Assembly (NCBI RefSeq): GCF_004664715.2
Contig: NC_051063.1
Location: 117,042,829-117,106,828, forward strand
DNA: 64,000 nucleotides
Direction: 5' to 3'
Source of the DNA: Peromyscus leucopus
Lineage: Eukaryota; Chordata; Mammalia; Rodentia; Cricetidae
The translations under genes and the position numbers were made by a program. Below the pieces are notes generated by a model that saw only the letters and a program-made list of their open reading frames with translations, was not told the DNA's origin and ran no database searches. Positions 52,260 through 64,000 of the stretch are shown piece by piece; position 1 is the first letter of the stretch, and the number at the start of each line of letters is the position of its first letter.

Positions 52260-52690
52260 TAAGTGTTTGTTGAACACACTGACTGTCATTAGGTAGAAGT
52301 ATTTACCCCGAGCCATTGCACAGAAGAACTCACAGTGACTGTGCCTGCATGTACCAGAGCTGCACAAGGTGAAGCCAGTTAAAATCCCAGCATGGATGAG
52401 AGGCTTCAAAATGTTTCATTTCCATCTGAGAAGTTACTGGCAAATGATGGCTTCAGGGAGCTGGAAAGTATGTTATCTTTTGAGGAGTAGCCCCTGAAAG
52501 ATTACCTATGCTCTAGTAGATGGTCCTGTACCTATGTACATGCAGACATCAGTAAGTGGACTAAATACATTTAAAACAAAGATAGAGAACATAAAGTCAG
52601 TAGAGTAAGTGATGATGGATATATAGGGACATTTGGGAGTGGTTTGGGGGTGGATTTTACCAAAATACATTATATGCATATATGAAATTC
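52260..52690 (+). mobile_element. Lx-type LINE-1 3' UTR
   Basis: agaactcacagtgactgtgc, aaaatcccagcatggatgag, gaggagtagcccctgaaaga and the terminal caaaatacattatatgcata are in the order of the rodent Lx-type 3' UTR. The same family is antisense at 49465-50760. Confidence 0.65.
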
Positions 52691-53060
52691 TCACATAGTA
52701 AAAAACACATTTACTGATTTATCCCTACTCAATCTTCAAGTCTCAGCTTCAGCTCTAATTTTTCCAGGGAAACTATAACTCTTCAGATCAAGTGAGTGAT
52801 TTTAATTAAAATGCAATAAATATACTATATCAATTTATTTTCTTATTCTTCTTACAATTGAAATGGAATTAGTATTTGTACTATTAATCATGTTTGTGAC
52901 TATCTATCTCTGGTTATAGTACACTCTATAATAACAAATAATAACATGCATAACAAAAAATTAAAACCATCTATATTTGGAAATAAAAGGTAAAATCTTT
53001 ACTTTTTAAGATACAATATTAAAAGTAGATTTTTTTAATTTCACAGTTCACACATACATG
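52691..53060. other. Upstream intergenic sequence, nothing assigned
   Basis: AT-rich, no recognised element. Confidence 0.35.
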
Positions 53061-53061
53061 C

Positions 53062-53124
<63 letters not shown>
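53061..53124 (+). repeat. (TA)n(TG)n compound microsatellite
   Basis: About 20 bp of TA followed by 44 bp of TG. Confidence 0.97.
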
Positions 53125-53125
<1 letters not shown>

Positions 53126-53129
53126 ACTG

Positions 53130-53460
53130 AAATATTGGTTTATAGATTCACTATGAATACTCCAGATGACAGTTAGTTTGGAAAATAATCTCAATTTCAA
53201 TAGCATTAAAAGTAAAATAGAAATAAATTTAATCAAAGGGTTCATGATGCAAACTACCAAACAATGATCAAAGAAATTAAGAATACACAAGAAAAGAAAT
53301 TCTACCCTGTTGATAGATTGGAAAACAAATACAAATACTATAAAAATATGCATGATGCCCAAAGTAGTGCACAGTTTCAAAACAATCCCTACCAAGTTAG
53401 CAATGGCACTTATTTTTTCAAGAAATATGAACATCATGCTACCAGAGGAAAAAAGTAATC
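53130..53460 (+). pseudogene. Old LINE-1 ORF2 fragment (left part)
   Basis: The plus strand resembles diverged LINE-1 ORF2 downstream of the RT core (tttcaatagcattaaaagta, aaacaatccctaccaagtta). Stops break it. A further part of ORF2 appears at 55365-55860, so this may be one element split by later insertions. Confidence 0.55.
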
Positions 53461-53949
53461 GTGAATTTTGGGTAGCTGTGGATTCTGACAGGGACAATAA
53501 GGAATGACTTGGCAAGGCATAGTCAAAGAGACAAAAGTGGCATGAATACCAGGGAAGCAGCCAAACACTTCCTTATTGGATGCAAAGCCCATTCCACAAG
53601 GTAAAACCTTGCACCATTATCAGAGTAAAAATCCTTTGGGTAGACAGTCCATAGGCCCTACAGAAGAACTTACTACTATTATTTTGCTAAGTAGACATAG
53701 TACTGAAAAAGCTCTTACTGAACTATTGATATCTCCATCAGTGCATCTCTTACCTCTCATTAAAGACGAATCTATTTGTAGTAGATGGTATTTAATGCAA
53801 ACATCCATAATAGAGCAAGCATAAGGAATAAGAGATTGTAAAATGTTGCATGATACTTTGTGTTCTGACAAAGCTTGCTGAAAGATCAGAGAAGCAGAGC
53901 AGCCAGCCACTACAGTCTTCTTACCTGTATGAAATCTCAGACTGAATGG
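53461..53949. other. Unrecognised segment between two old LINE-1 pieces
   Basis: A 490-bp stretch that matches no family I know. The plus strand carries an 82-codon frame (53576-53824) containing KNPLGRQSIGPTEELTT. It has no obvious relatives and no start context of note. It may be internal sequence of an old retroelement. Confidence 0.35.
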
Positions 53950-54190
53950 GGGCTAAGATCCTGTCTCCACTCAATTTATAATCCTGTATCCACCTCACTA
54001 GTGCTGGCAATAAATGCATGAGCCTCCCATGTGCTGGGATCAAATACATGAAATCCCAAGTGCTGGGATCAAAGGTATGAGCCACTACCATGTGGCCTCT
54101 ATGGTTAACTAGTGGCTAGGTCTGCCCTCTGATCTCCAGGCAAGCTTTATTTGTCAGAACACAAACAAATTACCAAACAACAGTAAAATG
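53950..54190 (+). mobile_element. RMER1-like rodent repeat with B1-like motif
   Basis: Two copies of a gtgctgggatcaaa motif at about 54032 and 54060 are followed by tgagccactaccatgtggcc and ctgccctctgatctccaggc. This is the order I recall from RMER1-type repeats. Low certainty on family. Confidence 0.45.
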
Positions 54191-54239
54191 CTAAGCCACA
54201 AAAAGAACATCTATACTATACCCCTTTCTCCAAAGGTTC

Positions 54240-54639
54240 AGGGATCAGTATGGAAGAAGGACCAGAAAGATGGTAAGTGCCATAGGCAGTGGATAAGTAC
54301 AATGAAGCTGTTTTCCAGAAACAACAGGAAAGTTGCATAAATGGATTTAAAATGGCATGCCTAAGAACTTTGAAAGCTCAGGTTAAACAAAAATCCCAGC
54401 GTGTAGAGGCGAGATGGCTTGAATTTCCACCTTTAGGTGAGAAGCTGTTGGGAGCTGATAGCTTCTTGAAGAAGGAAAGTCAGCTTTTTTTAGTAGTGTT
54501 TCTTTGGTAACTCAACTAATCAAAGGCCACCCATTCAAGGATATGTGGACAGCACCAACTGAATCAGCACCAACTGAATCAGCACTCAACTGAATCAAAG
54601 ATAGAAGAAAGCAACATGAACTTAAGTGTGTGGGAATCT
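54240..54639 (+). mobile_element. Lx-type LINE-1 3' UTR piece with triplicated 15-mer
   Basis: Similar to 52260-52690 (aaaatcccagcgtgtagagg, aaggatatgtggacagcacc). It contains three tandem units, agcaccaactgaatc twice and agcactcaactgaatc once, at 54551-54596. Confidence 0.5.
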
Positions 54640-55345
54640 GAAGGAAGTTGGGGAAAGAGGGTGAATAAGAGCTAAAGAGGCCCACAGAATTCCACAAAGA
54701 TACCCCCACAAAAGACTGCTGGCAATGGTCGAGAGACAGCGGGGACTGACCTACTCTGGTGGTGGGATGGCCAAACACCCTAATAGTTGTTCCATAAACC
54801 CCATCCAAGGACTGAGGAATCTGGATGCAGACATCCACGGCTAGGCCCCTGGTGAAACGCTGGGAGTCTAATTAGTGAAAAAGAGGAGGGTTTATATGAG
54901 CGAGAATTGTTGAAACTAAGGTTGGATAAAGCACGGGGACAAATAACCAAATGAATGGAAACACATGAAATATGAACCAAAGGCTGAGGGGCCCCCAACT
55001 GGATCAGGCCCTCTGAATAGGTGAGACAGTTGATTGACTTGATCTGTTTGGGAGGCATCTAGGCAGTGGTACCAGGTCCTGGGCTCATTGCATGAGTTAG
55101 CTGTTTGAAACCTGGGACTTATGCAGGGACGCTTGGCTCAGTCTGGGAGGAGGGGGCTGGACCTGCCTGGACTGAGTCTACCAGGTCGATCTCAGTCCTT
55201 GGGGGAGACCTTGATCTGGAGGAGGTGTGTGCTGGGGGGAAGGGGAGGGGGGCAGGAAGGGAGAGAACAAGGGAATCTGTGGCTATTATGTAGAACTGAA
55301 TAGTATTGTAAAATAAATACAAAAATAAAATAAATTCCTAAGATT
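54640..55345 (+). mobile_element. LINE-1 3' UTR, longest copy of the recurrent subfamily
   Basis: From about gctaaagaggcccacagaat to the A/T-rich tail after agaactgaatagtattgt. It is homologous, in opposite orientation, to 1-600 and covers the copies at 43228 and 47457. It contains the G-rich tract near the 3' end typical of LINE-1. No coding capacity. Confidence 0.85.
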
Positions 55346-55364
55346 AAAAAAAAAAAACACTGAA

Positions 55365-55860
55365 GGTAGTCTCTTCTATCACACATTTTATAAAATTCAC
55401 TCAAAATATATTAGAGACATAAACATAATTCTTGAAAGCATAATACTTTTAGCAGAAAAATCAGAGGAAAAGATTTATTATTTGAGTTTGAAGGACTTGA
55501 TAGGACACTAAGACAGGCAAAAATAGAAGGAATTGATTACATAAAGGTTTAGAACTCTGACAGAGAGAAAAAAAATAAGGTACCATAAAACACATGGTGT
55601 ATGGGGAAATATTTGCAAAGCAGTGATTTACTATTCACAACATGGGAAGTTTCTACATCTTAGCATCAGGAAAAATAATAGCAACACTTGATAGAAAATG
55701 AAAACAGACCGTCAATGAAACTTATATAAAGAACTTATACAAATGACTCTCAAGTATAAAACAATTATCACTATCACTAACCATATAATATGACCCCAAA
55801 GACCTGCTAGACAAATGAGTGAGTTTATGAAGGTTTCAGTGTTTATGTTCATATTTAACT
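55365..55860 (+). pseudogene. Old LINE-1 ORF2 C-terminal region (right part)
   Basis: Pieces such as attagagacataaacataat, aggcaaaaatagaaggaatt and ggaaatatttgcaaagcagt lie in the order of LINE-1 ORF2 C-terminal coding sequence. Many stops. Another L1-like patch follows at 55970-56060. Confidence 0.55.
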
Positions 55861-56060
55861 GTGCAGTTCAATGGCAAATAATTCAGTATTTAAGATGAAA
55901 TTCACATTTGCAGCTGTCAGTGTTAGTATAAACATTTTGAAAATTAAATTAAAATATATAATTTCATAAAAATGCTAAAAATCCTTGGATATAAATTGAC
56001 AAAATACAAAGAAGATTTATATACTGTAAAACTACTAAAAGAATCCCATGAGAAATTAAT

Positions 56061-57759
56061 GACAGCTTAAATTGATTAATACATAGAGTTTACTTATCAA
56101 TTAGGAAACACAAATTATCCTCAAATTGATCTTAAGATTACACTTAAGCTACATCAATCACTCAGAAAATATTTTCCTTGATCAAAATTTACAGACTGAA
56201 TTTAAATTATATTTTGGAAAATGGAAGAACTATAAGAGTGAAACACTTAAAATAACAAGACAAAGATTCATTGTACTCACTGTTTTATATCAACATTTAC
56301 TCTAATATTACAGGTCATGTAAAGCCCAGAAAGTACATCAAGTTTCATTTCATTTGCATACAATATAAATAAGTTCAAACTCTAAGAGTACAATCGGATT
56401 TCATGGTAGATAATATCTAGAGATGAAAGTGTGTACTTACAAAATATAACTAAGGAATGATTGGAATGTTGATAAAATTCTTTACAGTGATATATATTCT
56501 TCCTGATTTATGTTTAGAAGACACTTTTCTATATATGTTGAGCATTATCACAGCTCACATTTCCTGAAAAATTTGCATTTTCCAGAGCATAATATGAATT
56601 GTTTGTGATGGAAGACTGTATTAGTGAATCTGATGAACACAAAATGATGCCATACTGTCACAGCAGCTTTTACATATCCACCTGTTTAGCAGTTGTGTTA
56701 TATCATTCAAGTATTTATGATTCACTTTTCCATTAAGCCCCCATTTATTTATACATTGAAAATATCTCCTTCACAACTATACTATAGATTAACCATAATA
56801 TTTGATAATTACAGGTTAATCATTATTTAAAAAACCGAAGGGGATGGGAAGACCATGAGTAGTGAGTTTAGAACTCCTCCTTCAGTTTGAAATACAGCTT
56901 TCTCTATCAGGGCAACCTCAGAGTGAAAGAGTAAGTAATTATACTTTCCCTAGCTGTTAAATAACAGCATTAATACTTACCTCTGGGGAGGGTTTTTGAA
57001 ATAATATCTTGTACATAGTCATAACAAATACTATTTTAAAATCCCCTCTCCCTTCTCTTAATGCCAGTAATTCGTTTTTGAATACATTTTTAGTATTGTG
57101 AGAATTTTGTACTCAGTTCATTTGTATGATACAGTCAATTACATTATAAAATTATGCTGTCACTATAAGTAAATAAATGAAATTTTAAATTACAAAAAGA
57201 TGAAAGGTGAGGACTGATTAATAATCCAAATTCTTCATCCTCACCATTTATTACAGCAATGTATAGCCAATACATTTTGAAATGTCTACAAACATTTAAT
57301 TTAACACAGCTATGTAGCATAACAAGGTTGCATATGTCCCCTTGTTGCCTCCATGATAACCACAGAGTTAGCAGGTCCAATAGAGATTGTGTTTCAAACA
57401 GGATATGCAGTGGCTCTTTATAGAAACAACTAACATCTGCCACAACAATAAGCCATGAGATTGCTGTCCATTAAAGATTCCTAGGTTGTAATATATAAAT
57501 TAGAAAGAGAACATACTATTAATTTTACAATGTCACTTCTAAATTCATTACCTTACACATATACCATAATTCTTACATTGTAAAATAAGTTCTGACATCC
57601 AACATCTTTAGAGCCAAGATATAAATTACATCACCATTTATATGATGATTTAGAAAGCATTTAAATACCAAGCAATGAAGAAATTACTCAGAATACTTCA
57701 AGATGTCACATTTTATAGAGTTATTAATTGCAAGTTTACCAAAACAAGTTTATCTATAC
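56061..57759. other. Upstream intergenic sequence, nothing assigned
   Basis: AT-rich and repeat-poor. A 99-codon minus-strand frame at 57144-57443 has no family likeness. Confidence 0.45.
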
Positions 57760-57890
57760 CAGTATTTCTAAAATACAACTTTTTGTCTTCTGGTATTGGA
57801 ATCACCTGCTATGCACTATAACTTGATCTTTGAAGATGAGATTAAGGAAAGTACATTTGGACAAGCCCTGAAATTGTGTGTGTGGTGGTG
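57760..57890 (+). mobile_element. Possible ancient hAT (MER-type) relic
   Basis: ggtattggaatcacctgcta, gatctttgaagatgagatta and acaagccctgaaatt follow the order of a common eutherian hAT-derived MER. Weak. Confidence 0.35.
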
Positions 57891-58839
57891 CTCTGACACT
57901 TACAAGCTCTGTGTGTTTGTATCCATTGCAGCCTATCTTCCACACAGACAAAGTCTCCTGCAGGACCCTCACCATTCCCTGAGAACAAATTTAATCTGAA
58001 AAATCCTCTTTAGTTTGTTTGTTTAACGGTATCTGTCATCAGCATATGTTTGCTTCATAATATATTGAATACACTATTGGATAGTCTGAATCCATCTTAG
58101 GGAGGTAGATTTGGGAGTTTCTTTATATTTTAAGAAATATTCACCTAACAAGTTTTCTGGATGCTTGTGATAAATTGCAGGATTTGAAAATTCTTGGCAA
58201 ATGCATTGATCTTATTTTCCCAAAGCCTGACAAGATCAGAACTGAGTCTTGGTAAATCAATTCATGATTTTTGTTCCACTGCTGGGTTCTCACTCAGTCA
58301 TCAGAAAGAATGAGAAATTTCATATTTCAACAGTCATGTTTTAGCTTCAACTGGATTACAACTAAATAGGGACTGATTCTTACTGACACTTTTTTATCCT
58401 CAAGATGACTAAATAACTAGTAGATGCCAAAATTTATTCTTGAATACTGATAATAAAAACAATGGGAAAAGCACACATATGTATCTACCATATATCTACT
58501 AAAAGCATCTGTATACAATTAAAAAATTAATCACATGTAGCATGAAGGATGATGAAAGCCATTTTTAAAAAAATCTAAAGGAAATGTAAGTGTAAAGATG
58601 ACCAGTTTAAGTTATTTGGAACTGTCCCCTGAAAGCGTCCTACATTCCCATTGCTGTTTGAGACTTCTAATGTAGTTTGATGAAAAAGGAAATGTTCTCA
58701 TTACTATCACTATGTTTGTTTTCTGGTTGAGAACATGCCCATCATGCAAGGAACCACCAACCGGGTCTTGACTGTGTGACTGGGCTACTATACACAAACT
58801 TTTGCCTTAACGTTAAATGTCACATTCTCTACCAGGACA
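57891..58839. other. Upstream intergenic sequence, nothing assigned
   Basis: No recognised element. Confidence 0.4.
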
Positions 58840-58960
58840 CGGTTTCATTGAACCAGCAGCCATACCTTGCTGTGTTACCTGTCCTCAAGTCACTTTTCCT
58901 CACACCCAGAGATGATAGAGCATTCTGTTACTTGAAGGGTTAAGTGCAGTGATAGACTGC
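58840..58960 (+). mobile_element. Possible MIR relic
   Basis: ccttgctgtgttacctgtcc, tcaagtcacttttcctcaca and agagatgatagag resemble the MIR core. Weak. Confidence 0.35.
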
Positions 58961-60649
58961 ATCCAGAAGAGGGTAGCAGAGGGTTGTTGAGTAAGAGCCG
59001 ATGTTGTCATAGGTCTTCCCTAAAGAGGCTGTATTCAAAGTACCAGTATAGTCAAAGTCAAGAGATTAAGTACACTGGGTAAATCATCAGTAAAAGAAGA
59101 ACACAGCTTAAAAGTAACAAGGACAGTCTAGGATAGCATATTCTATGGAAGAAATGAGCTGATACCATGGTCGACAGGTCAAGAGCTCTAACCTGAGAAG
59201 CAGGTTAGAAAAAAACTTTGTTTTCCTGTCAACTGAACTAAATCCCTACATTATATTACTACCTGATTAGCTTTTCCCTTATTGTTCCTTTCAATGTCTT
59301 TGGCTATGTCTACTTTCTTTGTCATTCATTCACCCTGTGCCTGCTAGATTCTACCCAGTGAGTAATACAATGATCCCTAAGTATGTCATGAGATCTGAAG
59401 ATTCAAAGCTTCCTTCATTAGAACATAATGCATACTTAATCACCATGAGCCACTGGCTTAAGCTTGTGCCTAAGGAAGTATGAAAACTCCATTCTCATGG
59501 TAATCCTTTATTTGAGAAGACCATGAAGGTAAAGACAAAACCACCCATGTGGCTAATTACTGCAATTCCTTCTACAGCACAACACCTGTAGACACTCCAT
59601 AATTTTTATTTTTCAATTTCCTCAAACGGTTAAATAATGCAACTAAATCATAATTTTATGTTGTTTGTATTTCACAAAGGCAGCAGTAGGACAAATTTTA
59701 TTTCCACCTTATGCTCTACAGAACCCAGACATAACACATCTTTTGTCACAGCACCTAGCAGGAAGCCGTCCTACTGAACCCTTTGGGCAGTCTCCTGACA
59801 GTGATATTAAGCAGATGAACTTGAAAATGCAGTAAAGGAACCAACACGATCTTTAAATCATCACTCTCCGTGACCCTCAGTCCAAAGCAAGCCAAAGGTC
59901 AGAGCTGTCCCCACACGCTTTGGCCAATATTCTGCCACCTGTCAACTGCAGCAGACTTGCCAGCAGCTTTCTATGGACAAGAACTAACAGAAGTTCTGGG
60001 CAAAAAGCCAGACAATCATCCAGAGTCTTAGAGCCAAGTATATGAAAATGGAAAAAGAAAAAACACTGAGTTTTTTTTCCCTCACAACAATACTCTAAAA
60101 TCAAACAAAAATATTTTCTAAGTATTTGTGCTTTCCTATTCTTCATAACAGATGTGAAAAAGCACTAATTATTATTAGTTTGTTATATTATTATTATTAT
60201 TCCTACTTTAGAGTCCTTGTGATTTTATGAATGTTCCTCCTGACTGCCCAATTTATTTCTGTATAACTCACGTGACCTGGCTTATACTTCATATTGCATA
60301 TTAATTTGGACTTTTGGATTGTACAGGTAAGTAAGAATTATCTCTTGGATGAGGTCAGAATGGAAGCATATAAATTTTTCTATAAATCCAGTTTTCATTG
60401 AATAAGCATCTTGCTTTTATTATACTATTCAGTTTCTGTGAATTATAAATGAAGAAAAACAAAAAAACAGGACTTTGCCAGGTATCTCTATTCTTTTGGT
60501 CTTACTTCAGTTCTTGACAGCAACTCGAATTTTATGTATATATAAGGTGATTAAAAACTTGCACAAAATTAAATCATTTGCTTTTTTATATCACCAAAAT
60601 GAAAACAAAAGTGAATCTTGGCACTTGAAACACAAAGTTAACAGAATCT

Positions 60650-60650
<1 letters not shown>
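58961..60650. other. Upstream intergenic sequence, nothing assigned
   Basis: Repeat-poor with a short TTA run near 60165-60200. No gene is supported. Confidence 0.45.

Positions 60651-60702
<52 letters not shown>
60651..60702 (+). repeat. (TG)n microsatellite
   Basis: 52 bp of pure GT. Confidence 0.97.
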
Positions 60703-60703
<1 letters not shown>

Positions 60704-60724
60704 CTCATTCGGAGGGGGGTGATG

Positions 60725-61260
60725 TGTAAAAAAGACACATTCACTACTGGTAAGCATGCAAACTAGTACAAACCAGTATGGAGGTTTCTCAAAAAATTAA
60801 AAATAGATCTACCATGTTATACTACTCCAGAACATGTGCACGAAGACTATATCCTACCATAGAGATACTTGAACAACCATTATACTGCTGCTCTGTTTTC
60901 TCTTTTCATGATCACAAGAAGATGAAGCAAACCTAGCTGTCCATCAACAGATAGATAATGAAAATGCAGTATACATACACAATGGAATTTATCCAGCTGT
61001 GAAAAATGAAAATATAAAATTTCCAGTAAATGGATAGACTGGGGAAATGTGATTAACAGAGGTGACCTACACTCAGAAGGACAAAAGTTTGCATGTTTTC
61101 TCAAGGATCCTAAAGTGCACACTATGAGGAGATCAACTTTTCTCACAAAGTCAGCCTTATTGGAGAAAACAACAAGCATGTATGAGGAATAGTCAAGCTG
61201 GAGCACTCTGGAAATCTGGGCAGGAAGAGGTTAACTCATATCTAGATTATACTCCCAATC
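60725..61260 (+). mobile_element. Old LINE-1 3' end
   Basis: ccagtatggaggtttctcaa, aaaaatagatctaccatgtt, agctgtccatcaacagatag and acaatggaatttatccagct are in the order of LINE-1 ORF2/3' boundary sequence. Diverged, inactive. Confidence 0.75.
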
Positions 61261-62925
61261 CCATCGGCTAGACCATGATCACTGAACGTTTGTCACATGC
61301 AGCTCTTTACTGTGTTTTCTAGGCCCTGCTTCTCACACTGACAATTCTATTAAGTGAGTTTAACCATCACTGACATGTGAAAATAAACAATGAGGCTTGC
61401 ATATATTGGGTATTTTTTTTCTCATAATTCTTGGAAAATAGAATCAAATAGAAAAGTGTATGTTATCCAAGTGCTTGTGACATTTAAATCATTCTGAATC
61501 ATGCATTAGATAATCTGAAAAAAATAGGATTTATAGCAAAAAAACCTCTTCTTAACTCTGAGTTATTCATTAATTTAAGTTCAGTCTTGTCACATGGTTA
61601 ACACAACTTCCAAAGAGTATGATAATATAGACACAAATTGGGATGCCTCACTGCTGTTTCTATGCCAAGTCATATTGCATGTATATTGGTAATCTTCTAA
61701 GCCATACTAAATACTCTAGTGAGGGATAAACATGACAATCAACTGAGTAAAGAACATGCATTACTTGTGGGATAGAGAATGGCACATTTATCTGACACAA
61801 TTCCTGTAAGGCATCATGTAGCAGTGCTGCAGAGAAGAAATCTTCTAAGAGACCATGGAAGTTAAAACAAAGCTAATTCATTATCACACAATAAGCCAAA
61901 CATACCTAATGTTCAACATTCCTTTAACAACCCTCTCTCTATATTTTTTTTCTGCTAGTTTCTAAGTCACTAAAATAATAACACAACTTTAAATGACTAC
62001 TACTTGAACCTTCTTGTCTTCATTTCCACCATGGTATGGCACCAATCGTGAAACTGTTGGGTGCAGTATCACGATAAGCAACACACTTGAGGTGAAATGA
62101 CTGATTATATAGACATGCTATTTTAGATCTAGATATGTTTCTGGATAATTAAGTGTCACTAAAGTCAGGAAGATTTAAAACTTTGTGTAATGAAATTATT
62201 GATCTGATAACTTTTGGTTTTCCATGTAAATAGTGTCTTAAAATGACATGTGTTTGCCACATAAGTGAAGTTTTGTGCTAATGTGCACGTTTTTCCAACC
62301 TTTCAGATGTTACTTGATGGATCAAATCTTTAGAATAAAGAAGAAAAAAAGACACTGTAAGAAATGTTATATTAGTAAAGCAAAAAAAGGTAATCACAAC
62401 ATTTTTGCTTTATTTTCAAAACTTATTTTTCTAATTTTCTTTTGGGTAAAGCTTGTCTATTTAATGTTTTCTTCATTCTACCTTCCAAATGAGTATATTT
62501 AGCCTTTAACTGAATGAATTATCAATATCAACGTATCATATTCGATAAATAGATTCATGGCATAGTCAAAAACCTTCTCACAATTTAAATATAAAGATAC
62601 CCATTATGTCCCACTTGGAGAACTCTTCCTCCCTTTCTTAACTTCATTATAGTCATTCTCATCTGTCCAGGACAACAGACTTTAAGACTTTACATTTAAT
62701 CAGTTTAATTTTATTTTCTAAGCACAATCATTCATAAACATTTTTTTCATGAAATAATGTCATACTGTTTACTTGTTTCAATCTATTTCCATTCTTCAAA
62801 TTCCATTATGCTCCATTTTGTTACCAATTTTCATAAACTATAATTCTAATGGATACTTCGTTTTCTTTCTTAAGCAATATTTATGTTTCATGAATTGTTG
62901 CTAATCCATTTTTGCTAAATTGTAG
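61261..62925. other. Upstream intergenic sequence, nothing assigned
   Basis: AT-rich, no recognised element. Confidence 0.45.
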
Positions 62926-62931
62926 GGAAGG

Positions 62932-63335
62932 TGTAGCTGGAGTTTTCTCCAGTTCTTCCTGGCCTACGGTCAGGACAAATCTTTCTCAACTGGCAGTCCC
63001 ACAGCTGCTCAGACCCAACAGAATAAGCACACAGAGACTTATATTGCTTACAAACTGTATGGCTGCAGCAGGCTTTTTGTTCTCTCTTTCTTACATCTTA
63101 AATTAACCCATATCTATTAGTCTACAAGTTGCCACGTGGCTTGTGGCTTACTGGTACCTAACATCTCACTTTCCATGGCGGCAGCTGGGCAGCTCTCCAC
63201 CTCAGCCTTCCACTTCCCAGAATTCTCTTCTCTCCTTGTCCCACCTATACTTCTTGCCTGGCTACTGGCCAATCAGTGTTTTATTTATTAACCAATCAGA
63301 TTTAACACATTTAACATACAGAACGTCCCACAGCA
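62932..63335 (-). mobile_element. Solo LTR of a class II-like ERV, perfect 6-bp TSD
   Basis: The 404-bp element reads TGCTGTGGGACG...CAGCTACA on the minus strand and is the same family as 1758-2148. The hexamer ggaagg flanks it at 62926-62931 and 63336-63341. It includes TTAATAAATAAAACACTG near its start and no viral genes. Confidence 0.85.
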
Positions 63336-63341
63336 GGAAGG

Positions 63342-63631
63342 TATGTAGGAAGGGCTGACAGAAGGAAAGGGAAGCTGTAAGTGATATTATTCTGTTTCTA
63401 TTAAAATATATTTAATTTAAGAAAGCTGTGCATTGGAATTCATATGAACTTGGAGTGGTTTAGCCACGTGTGCTGTACGTGTAAAGGGCTGGGAGGCTTA
63501 ATATATAGGCATGAGCATTATTGAAATGATGAGTTTTGAAATGTGCATTGTAACAGAACTTCAGTCAAAATTTTAGTCAAAATGTTTGATGACCCCCCTA
63601 ATTGTCTATCAAACATCAAGTGGTCAGCCAT

Positions 63632-63633
<2 letters not shown>
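63342..63633. other. Upstream intergenic sequence, nothing assigned
   Basis: No recognised element. Confidence 0.35.

Positions 63634-63677
<44 letters not shown>
63634..63677 (+). repeat. (CA)n microsatellite
   Basis: 44 bp of pure CA. Confidence 0.97.
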
Positions 63678-63679
<2 letters not shown>

Positions 63680-64000
63680 TTCCTTAAGGCTTTATTTAAA
63701 AACCTTTGTTTTGTTTGTTTCTTGTCTCCCTGGGGAGACCCACAGATGTTTCCTAGTGAGAATTTATTTAGGGTCAGAAAATCTGAGCTTGCTTTACCCA
63801 GAAGGCTGCATAAGGAGATGATTTGACCATGGGCGAGTTTATCATGTGTTTGGAAGGAAGGATCTACACTTGGCTGTACTGTGTGCTTTTATCATCCAAG
63901 GAGGAGGTCTTCTGCATAAACCCATAAGGCCATTGGGTATTGATCCAGGCCCTCCAGAAGCTATACTATGTTTCTTTCTTCTCATCGGCTAGACCTCTCT
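63678..64000. other. Upstream intergenic sequence, nothing assigned
   Basis: No recognised element to the right edge. Confidence 0.35.

Noticed and set aside
53048..53515. 155-codon minus-strand frame
   Set aside because: The C-terminal part is Thr-His translation of a TG microsatellite, and the rest is antisense to an old LINE-1 ORF2.
54551..54596. CRISPR-like direct repeats
   Set aside because: Units are directly tandem without spacers, inside a rodent LINE-1; the genome is mammalian.

Overview
The window is mammalian, rodent nuclear DNA. It has no operons or prokaryotic signals. Protein-coding sequence is confined to one exon, and the rest is AT-rich non-coding DNA dense with LINE-1, SINE, LTR and microsatellite repeats. 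The B1 SINE variant near 18.4 kb, a solo-LTR family seen at 1.76 and 62.9 kb, and a recurrent LINE-1 3' end point by recalled family features to a cricetid (hamster, vole or deer-mouse type). Species is inferred, not proven.

The anchor gene is Grm5 (metabotropic glutamate receptor 5), on the minus strand. Its first coding exon is 13879-14536. It holds the ATG, signal peptide and first part of the glutamate-binding domain, and ends at a phase-1 splice donor. A predicted acceptor at 14735-14737 makes 14537-14734 the 5' leader part of the same exon, and that leader carries three short uORFs. Everything left of 13879 is the next intron; its downstream exon lies outside the window. Two candidate first exons lie to the right: a CpG-rich, ATG-free block at about 33550-33840 with a good donor, and a TATA-containing candidate near 31.4-31.7 kb. 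This fits my recollection that human GRM5 uses several alternative first exons. Sequence right of about 34 kb is upstream of the gene.

Layout: 1-10 kb, intron crowded with LINE-1 fragments, four of them with a 5' inversion; 10-13.9 kb, a hAT transposon then repeat-poor AT-rich intron; 13.9-14.7 kb, Grm5 exon; 14.7-31 kb, putative intron 1 with a MurSatRep-like block, SINEs, old L2/MIR/MER5A relics and microsatellites; 31.4-34.2 kb, putative promoter region; 34-56 kb, upstream sequence rich in antisense and nested LINE-1, LTRs and SINEs; 56-64 kb, mostly unassigned with one more LTR.

The most unusual structure is at 47352-47456. A near-perfect 46-bp inverted copy of the target flank sits between the target-site duplication and the 5' end of a truncated LINE-1, which looks like a snap-back or template-switch event during insertion. 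Repeat family names are from memory of consensus sequences, not from a database search.
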